Assembly: GCA_947499545.1 (NCBI GenBank)
Contig: CANMOZ010000001.1
Coordinates: forward strand, 248,001-312,000
Length of the DNA stretch: 64,000 nucleotides
Direction of reading: 5' to 3'
Source: an uncultured Saccharospirillaceae bacterium
GTDB lineage: Bacteria; Pseudomonadota; Gammaproteobacteria; Pseudomonadales; Oceanobacteraceae
A program made the position numbers and the translations under genes. Below, piece by piece: positions 59,227 through 64,000 of the stretch; the stretch's first letter is position 1, and every line of letters begins with the position of its first letter. The notes under the pieces were generated by a model. The model had not been told where the DNA came from. It did not search any database and saw only the letters and a program-made list of their open reading frames with translations.

Positions 59227-59502
59227 TTATTCGTTTATCGCTTCTTTGAAAGCTTTACCCACTTTAAAGCTTGGTATTTTTGCGGCTTGAATTTCAATTG
59301 GCTCCCCAGTTTGAGGATTACGGCCTGTGCGAGCAGCGCGCTCTTTGACAACAAATGTGCCAAAACCAACCAAAGCAACTTGGTCACCCTCTTTAAGGGC
59401 ATTCATAATGGAATCCATGGTTGCATCCAAAGCACGACTCGCAGCCGCTTTAGGAATGTCTGCAGCAGCAGCAATAGCTTCAACCAATTCAGATTTATTC
59501 AC
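59227..59502 (-). CDS. hupB: DNA-binding protein HU-beta
   Basis: 91 residues from the GTG at 59502, matching the 90-residue norm; AGGGG lies about seven bases upstream. An earlier GTG would add seven residues made from the ribosome-binding site. [16 protein letters not shown] begins the helical part, and the DNA-binding arm has [22 protein letters not shown]. It bends and compacts DNA and belongs to the clp-lon-hupB-ppiD order. Confidence 0.97.
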   Translation of the reverse strand: MNKSELVEAIAAAADIPKAAASRALDATMDSIMNALKEGDQVALVGFGTFVVKERAARTGRNPQTGEPIEIQAAKIPSFKVGKAFKEAINE

Positions 59503-59631
59503 ACGTTTCCCCTTACCTATCACTTCAACTTATGGAACCAGCTTCCACCACTGGCAAAGGCCGTTCTGCCAAACGGCTGCCTTTATACCAATGGGCTGAC
59601 AAAAGTGTCAAGAAAGACTCGACCAGCCGCA

Positions 59632-59654
59632 AATACTTGCTTAAGAATACTTGC
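59632..59654. repeat. Short direct repeat downstream of lon
   Basis: AATACTTGC occurs twice, separated by TTAAG, in the otherwise unremarkable lon-hupB gap. It is too short to assign a role; it could be part of the hupB promoter region. Confidence 0.3.
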
Positions 59655-59673
59655 GAGCTGGAATTGACATACT

Positions 59674-62073
59674 TTAATGCGTTGGGGCTTGGGTGCCGGT
59701 TTCCTCACCCGATGCACCTGAGGCAATTACTTGATTTGACTCATTCTGTACAGGTTTCGATTCCAACGCAAGATCCAAAACCTGATCAATCCATTTCACG
59801 GCCACAATTGTGAGCTCTGCCTTAATATTGTCAGGCACTTCCTTTAAATCCGGCTCATTTTCTTCAGGAATGATAACCGTTTTTATACCGCCTCGATGAG
59901 CTGCCAGAAGCTTCTCTTTCAGACCACCAATCGCTATGACTTGGCCTCTCAGAGTGATTTCTCCAGTCATGGCAACATCGGCCTTCACAGGTATGCTTGT
60001 TACCAATGATACCAAGGCTGTAGCCATCCCGATACCAGCACTTGGTCCATCTTTTGGTGTTGCGCCTTCTGGTACGTGTATATGGACATCATTGGTCTCG
60101 AAAAATTCCTTCGCAACACCGTATCCATCTGCACGACTTCTCACAACCGTAAGCGCTGCTTGAATGGATTCCTGCATAACATCGCCTAAGGAACCGGTCT
60201 TGATGATGCGTCCTTTTCCTGGCGTGCTGGCCGCCTCAATGGTTAAAAGTTCACCACCGACCGACGTCCAAGCCAGTCCTGTCACCTGACCAATTTGATT
60301 AGCTTCTTCAGCAAGCCCAAACCGATATTTACGTACACCTAAATAGTTCTCTAAGTCAGCAGGGTCTATTTGAGTTGCGCCATCTCCCGCCGCTTCTTTC
60401 CCTTTCAGCAAGCGCTCTTTGATGACTTTCCGGCAGAGTTTAGCCATCTCACGCTCAAGACCCCGAACACCTGCTTCACGCGTATAATAACGAACCACAT
60501 CACGTATCGCATCATCCGAGAGTTCCATCTCATTCTCTTTTACGCCATTCAAACCAATTTGTTTTGGCAGCAGATATCGGCGGGCAATACTGACTTTTTC
60601 ATCTTCCGTGTAACCTGGAATGCGAATAATCTCCATTCGATCCAGTAATGGCGCCGGTATATTCATGCTATTTGCAGTACATACAAACATGACATCTGAC
60701 AAGTCGAAATCGACTTCCAGGTAATGATCATTAAATGTAGAGTTTTGCTCAGGGTCCAGCACCTCTAAAAGCGCCGATGCCGGGTCACCTCGATGATCCA
60801 TGCCCATTTTATCAATTTCGTCGAGTAAGAAGAGGGGGTTTTTCACTCCCACTTTTGATAATTTCTGAACCAATTTCCCAGGCATTGAACCAATATAAGT
60901 ACGACGATGCCCTCTTATTTCAGCTTCATCACGAACACCGCCCAGCGCCATACGCACATACTTTCTGTTGGTCGCTCGCGCAATACTTTGCCCTAAAGAG
61001 GTTTTTCCAACGCCAGGAGGGCCAACCAAGCACAGGATAGAACCACGAACTTTTTTTACACGCTTCTGAACAGCTAGATACTCTAGAATGCGCTCTTTCA
61101 CTTCATCCAAACCAAAGTGATCTGTGTCTAACACCTCTTGCGCTTTATCGAGCTTTATAGATGTTTTACTGCGTGCTTTCCAAGGCAATCCTGTTAACCA
61201 ATCAAGATAACCTCTAACAACAGAGGCCTCAGCCGACATCGGCGACATCATCTTCAATTTTTTTAATTCAGAGTCAGCTTTTTCTTTCGCTTCTGAGCTT
61301 AACCCAACCTCTTCAATTTTCTTCTCAAGCTCAGAAAATTCACTGCCTGTTTCATCAAGATCACCAAGCTCTTTCTGAATTGCTTTCATTTGTTCGTTGA
61401 GATAATACTCGCGCTGACTTTTCTCCATTTGCTTTTTCACGCGTCCACGAATCCGCTTCTCAACTTCAAGCAAATCAATTTCTGATTCCATCGCCGCCAT
61501 TAAAAATTCAAGGCGTTCCCTTTCTTCTACAATTTCAAGAACCTGCTGCTTATCTGCAAGTTTCAAAGAAAGGTGGGCGGCCATTGTATCGGCCAGTCGA
61601 CCAGGGTCTGTGATACTGCTTATGGAGTTAAGCACCTCACCGGGCACTTTCTTACTGAGTTGCACATAATTATCAAATTGAGCCACCGCTGCACGAACCA
61701 GCACATCCTGCTCTCGCTCATTTAAGGCTACCGTTTCCAAAGGCTCAACATGAGCTTTCGCAGCCCCTTCAATTTGCTCGATCGACTCGATTTTTGCTCG
61801 GAATTCACCTTCAACCAGAACTTTTACAGTACCATCTGGGAGCTTTAGAAGTTGCAGCACGTTGGCAACGGTGCCTATCTCGTATACATCTTGCTGGGTT
61901 GGTTCATCCGTTGCCGCATTACGCTGGGCAACCAAGAGAATACGCTTGTCGTTCGCCATTGCTGTTTCAAGAGCTGAAATAGACTTTTCTCGTCCGACAA
62001 AAAGAGGGATTACCATATGTGGGTAAACAACCACATCCCTCAAAGGCAGCAATGGAAGCGTTTCTACTGTCAT
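59674..62073 (-). CDS. lon: ATP-dependent protease Lon
   Basis: 799 residues from the ATG at 62073, which has AGGTG seven bases upstream. N-domain PLLPLRDVVVYPHMVIPLFVGR, a coiled coil (about 190-290), the AAA+ domain with GPPGVGKTSLGQSIA and FLLDEIDKM, and the protease domain with catalytic Ser in DGPSAGIGMATAL and Lys in GLKEKLLAAHRGG. It degrades damaged and regulatory proteins. The C-terminal tail (about 775-799) is Ser/Gly/Glu-rich. A heat-shock-like promoter lies in the 143 bases behind clpX. Confidence 0.98.
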   Translation of the reverse strand: MTVETLPLLPLRDVVVYPHMVIPLFVGREKSISALETAMANDKRILLVAQRNAATDEPTQQDVYEIGTVANVLQLLKLPDGTVKVLVEGEFRAKIESIEQIEGAAKAHVEPLETVALNEREQDVLVRAAVAQFDNYVQLSKKVPGEVLNSISSITDPGRLADTMAAHLSLKLADKQQVLEIVEERERLEFLMAAMESEIDLLEVEKRIRGRVKKQMEKSQREYYLNEQMKAIQKELGDLDETGSEFSELEKKIEEVGLSSEAKEKADSELKKLKMMSPMSAEASVVRGYLDWLTGLPWKARSKTSIKLDKAQEVLDTDHFGLDEVKERILEYLAVQKRVKKVRGSILCLVGPPGVGKTSLGQSIARATNRKYVRMALGGVRDEAEIRGHRRTYIGSMPGKLVQKLSKVGVKNPLFLLDEIDKMGMDHRGDPASALLEVLDPEQNSTFNDHYLEVDFDLSDVMFVCTANSMNIPAPLLDRMEIIRIPGYTEDEKVSIARRYLLPKQIGLNGVKENEMELSDDAIRDVVRYYTREAGVRGLEREMAKLCRKVIKERLLKGKEAAGDGATQIDPADLENYLGVRKYRFGLAEEANQIGQVTGLAWTSVGGELLTIEAASTPGKGRIIKTGSLGDVMQESIQAALTVVRSRADGYGVAKEFFETNDVHIHVPEGATPKDGPSAGIGMATALVSLVTSIPVKADVAMTGEITLRGQVIAIGGLKEKLLAAHRGGIKTVIIPEENEPDLKEVPDNIKAELTIVAVKWIDQVLDLALESKPVQNESNQVIASGASGEETGTQAPTH

Positions 62074-62121
62074 TATTAACACCTGACTTGATATCGGCTA
62101 GCTTTCCTCAACTCCTAATAG

Positions 62122-62147
62122 ATGAGGGCAACTTCCAGAAATGCAAG
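62122..62147 (-). promoter_or_regulatory. Possible sigma-32 (heat-shock) promoter of lon
   Basis: On the minus strand CTTGCA (62147-62142), 14 bases, CCTCAT then CTAT (from 62127). This compares with the sigma-32 consensus CTTGAA, 13-15 bases, CCCCATnTA, differing at one position in each element. Its location about 40 bases upstream of lon and the known heat-shock control of lon support it. A GGTCG/CGACC inverted repeat at 62147-62166 just behind clpX may be a weak terminator. Confidence 0.5.
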
Positions 62148-62216
62148 GTCGAGCATCTGCCCGACCCTGTATATTCTTCTTTGAGCTGAATAACTTACGC
62201 AGATTGTGAATTAGCC

Positions 62217-63521
62217 CTACTCGTCAGAGCCATTTGCCGCTGCTTTTGAAGCTTTCGATTGATCATTGCTTTCATAAATCAAAAGCGGATCAGACTCACC
62301 TTTGATTACTGCTTGATCAATCACAACTTTTGCAACATGGTCTTCCGATGGGATCTTATACATGGTATCCAGGAGAACATTTTCTAAGATAGATCTCAGT
62401 CCACGTGCACCAGTCTTTCGCTCCATTGCACGCTGAGCAACGGCTTTGAGGGCATCTTCTCTGAAATCCAACTCCGCATCTTCCATATCAAAGAGGCGCT
62501 GGTATTGTTTGACCAAGGAGTTCTTAGGCTCTGTCAAAATACGAACCAACGCGTCTTCATCTAACTCAGCAAGGGTAGCAACGACCGGCAAACGACCAAT
62601 AAACTCTGGGATAAGGCCGTATTTTACCAAGTCTGTTGGCTCTACTTCTGACAATAGTTGACCAACACCCTTACTTTCTTCCTTCCCTTTAACGACCGCG
62701 TTAAAACCTATTGAGCTTTTTTCACTGCGATCACGAATGATTTGATCCAAACCGGCAAAGGCTCCACCGCAAACGAAGAGGATATTAGAGGTATCCACTT
62801 GCAGGAATTCCTGCTGCGGGTGTTTCCGCCCCCCTTGAGGAGGAACAGACGCAACTGTACCCTCGATCAACTTCAATAACGCTTGCTGGACGCCCTCCCC
62901 CGATACATCACGTGTTATAGAGGGGTTGTCTGACTTTCGTGAAATCTTGTCAATCTCGTCAATGTAAACGATACCGCGCTGGGCTTTTTCAACATCATAG
63001 TCACATTTCTGCAACAATTTTTGTATGATGTTTTCAACATCTTCCCCAACGTAACCAGCTTCCGTCAGCGTGGTCGCATCAGCGATTGTAAAGGGAACAT
63101 TAAGTAACCGTGCCAAGGTTTCCGCCAGCAAGGTTTTACCGCTTCCCGTTGGCCCGATAAGAAGGATATTGCTCTTCGCCAGCTCCGTTCCATCCTTGCG
63201 GCCTTCGCTGTGCTTCAATCGCTTGTAGTGATTGTACACCGCGACCGACAACACCACTTTGGCACGACTCTGACCAATGACGTACTCATCAAGTGTTTTG
63301 CGGATTTCCTCTGGGGTAGGAAGCTTGTCGCTACCGGATTGAGCCTGGTTGTCTTGTACTTCTTCTCGGATGATGTCATTACATAGATCGACACACTCAT
63401 CACATATAAACACGGATGGCCCAGCAATCAGCTTACGTACTTCATGCTGGCTTTTGCCACAGAAGGAGCAATACAACAACTTTCCGTTGTCATCTCCTTT
63501 ACCGTTGGTTTCGTCGGTCAT
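62217..63521 (-). CDS. clpX: ClpXP unfoldase subunit ClpX
   Basis: 434 residues. N-terminal zinc finger with [11 protein letters not shown] and [13 protein letters not shown], Walker [16 protein letters not shown], Walker [11 protein letters not shown], pore-loop YVGEDVENI region and the ClpP-contact [11 protein letters not shown] stretch nearby. It unfolds tagged proteins and feeds them into ClpP. It lies 79 bases behind clpP and ahead of lon. Confidence 0.98.
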   Translation of the reverse strand: MTDETNGKGDDNGKLLYCSFCGKSQHEVRKLIAGPSVFICDECVDLCNDIIREEVQDNQAQSGSDKLPTPEEIRKTLDEYVIGQSRAKVVLSVAVYNHYKRLKHSEGRKDGTELAKSNILLIGPTGSGKTLLAETLARLLNVPFTIADATTLTEAGYVGEDVENIIQKLLQKCDYDVEKAQRGIVYIDEIDKISRKSDNPSITRDVSGEGVQQALLKLIEGTVASVPPQGGRKHPQQEFLQVDTSNILFVCGGAFAGLDQIIRDRSEKSSIGFNAVVKGKEESKGVGQLLSEVEPTDLVKYGLIPEFIGRLPVVATLAELDEDALVRILTEPKNSLVKQYQRLFDMEDAELDFREDALKAVAQRAMERKTGARGLRSILENVLLDTMYKIPSEDHVAKVVIDQAVIKGESDPLLIYESNDQSKASKAAANGSDE

Positions 63522-63600
63522 GCGACTACCCCGTACTTTGTAAAATCATCGGTTACGATGGTGCTCAAGATACTGTCTTACAGTCTAGCGCAGCAGGAGA

Positions 63601-64000
63601 TTATTCCGCACTTTGACGCTTCTCAATTATACGATCAATAAGACCGTATTCCTTAGCTTCTTGAGCATCCATGAAATTATCACGCTCAGTATCTGCTGCA
63701 ACCTGCTCAACCGTGCGTCCTGTATGGCTAGCTATTATGCGATTTAGTCGCTCTTTCGTCTCTTTGATATTCTCTGCATGAATAAGAATATCCGTTGCTT
63801 GTCCCTGAGCGCCGCCGCTGGGCTGGTGTATCATCACCCGACTATTTGGCAAACAAAAACGCTTCTCGGGTGCACCTGCGGTCAACAAAAAGGCGCCCAT
63901 ACTGCAAGCTTGCCCGATACAAATCGTATTCACATCTGGCTTGATAAACTGCATAGTGTCATAAATTGACATACCAGCCGTTACTGAACCACCCGGTGAA
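63601..64000 (-). CDS. clpP: ATP-dependent Clp protease proteolytic subunit, C-terminal part (5' end outside window)
   Basis: About 133 residues are visible and the frame stays open to the window edge, beginning [16 protein letters not shown]. Catalytic Ser lies in [11 protein letters not shown], His in [15 protein letters not shown] and Asp in [11 protein letters not shown]. This is a complete ClpP active site. Precedes clpX in the usual order. Confidence 0.97.
   Translation of the reverse strand, partial: SPGGSVTAGMSIYDTMQFIKPDVNTICIGQACSMGAFLLTAGAPEKRFCLPNSRVMIHQPSGGAQGQATDILIHAENIKETKERLNRIIASHTGRTVEQVAADTERDNFMDAQEAKEYGLIDRIIEKRQSAE

Overview
The window is a chromosomal stretch of a motile, Gram-negative gammaproteobacterium, most likely a marine relative of Oceanospirillales/Pseudomonadales. 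This is inferred from gene content and order: the algU-mucABCD, lepA-rnc-era-recO-pdxJ, gacS/cysM/relA/mazG, sdhCDAB-sucAB-lpd-sucCD and clpPX-lon-hupB-ppiD blocks are arranged much as in pseudomonads. NhaB, FlgP/FlgT and a protease with a GlyGly-CTERM-like tail fit a salt-water bacterium. By eye the base composition is a little below 50% GC, and the accessory genes at 31.4-34.3 kb and 54.9-57.3 kb look more AT-rich. I found no rRNA, tRNA, CRISPR array, insertion sequence or integrase.

Layout. 1-0.7 kb: 3' end of nhaB. 0.7-6.9 kb (minus strand): an accessory block with a solute-binding protein, an orphan T6SS spike gene vgrG and, 17 bases behind it, two tandem flavin amine oxidases; the second is frameshifted. 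7.1-10.1 kb (minus): an overlapping pair of a glutathione-synthase-like ATP-grasp ligase and a fused hydrolase with an N-formylglutamate amidohydrolase-like half and a DUF1704/QEGLA (MATCAP-like) metallopeptidase half. 10.5-12.6 kb: flgP and flgT behind a textbook sigma-28 promoter. 12.8-17.5 kb: an outer-membrane TraF-like protein, cca, a pteridine-reductase-type SDR and a two-TM potassium channel. 17.7-25.5 kb: peroxiredoxin, mazG, relA, cysM, gacS/barA. 25.5-31.0 kb: pdxJ, recO, era, rnc, a DUF4845 gene and lepA, with lepB missing from its usual place. 31.4-34.3 kb: two accessory plus-strand genes, one unknown and one trypsin-like protease with an in-frame stop, inserted between lepA and mucD. 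34.5-38.8 kb: the envelope-stress operon rpoE-rseA-rseB-rseC-mucD. 39-41.7 kb: nadB and a GntR/FadR-type regulator. 41.8-54.8 kb: sdhCDAB-sucAB-lpd-sucCD and divergent gltA. 54.9-57.3 kb: two overlapping orphan 7TM receptor-like genes. 57.3-64.0 kb: ppiD, hupB, lon, clpX and the 3' part of clpP.

How the genes work together. Most of the window is core physiology: respiratory/TCA carbon flow, envelope and cytoplasmic protein quality control (MucD, PpiD, Lon, ClpXP), stringent and Gac signalling, and RNA/translation maintenance (Cca, Rnc, Era, LepA). The places most likely to hold undescribed biology are the VgrG/amine-oxidase operon, the ligase/double-hydrolase pair and the tandem orphan 7TM sensors. 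Several starts were moved from the longest open frame to a start with a ribosome-binding site or a family-typical N-terminus; each case is noted.
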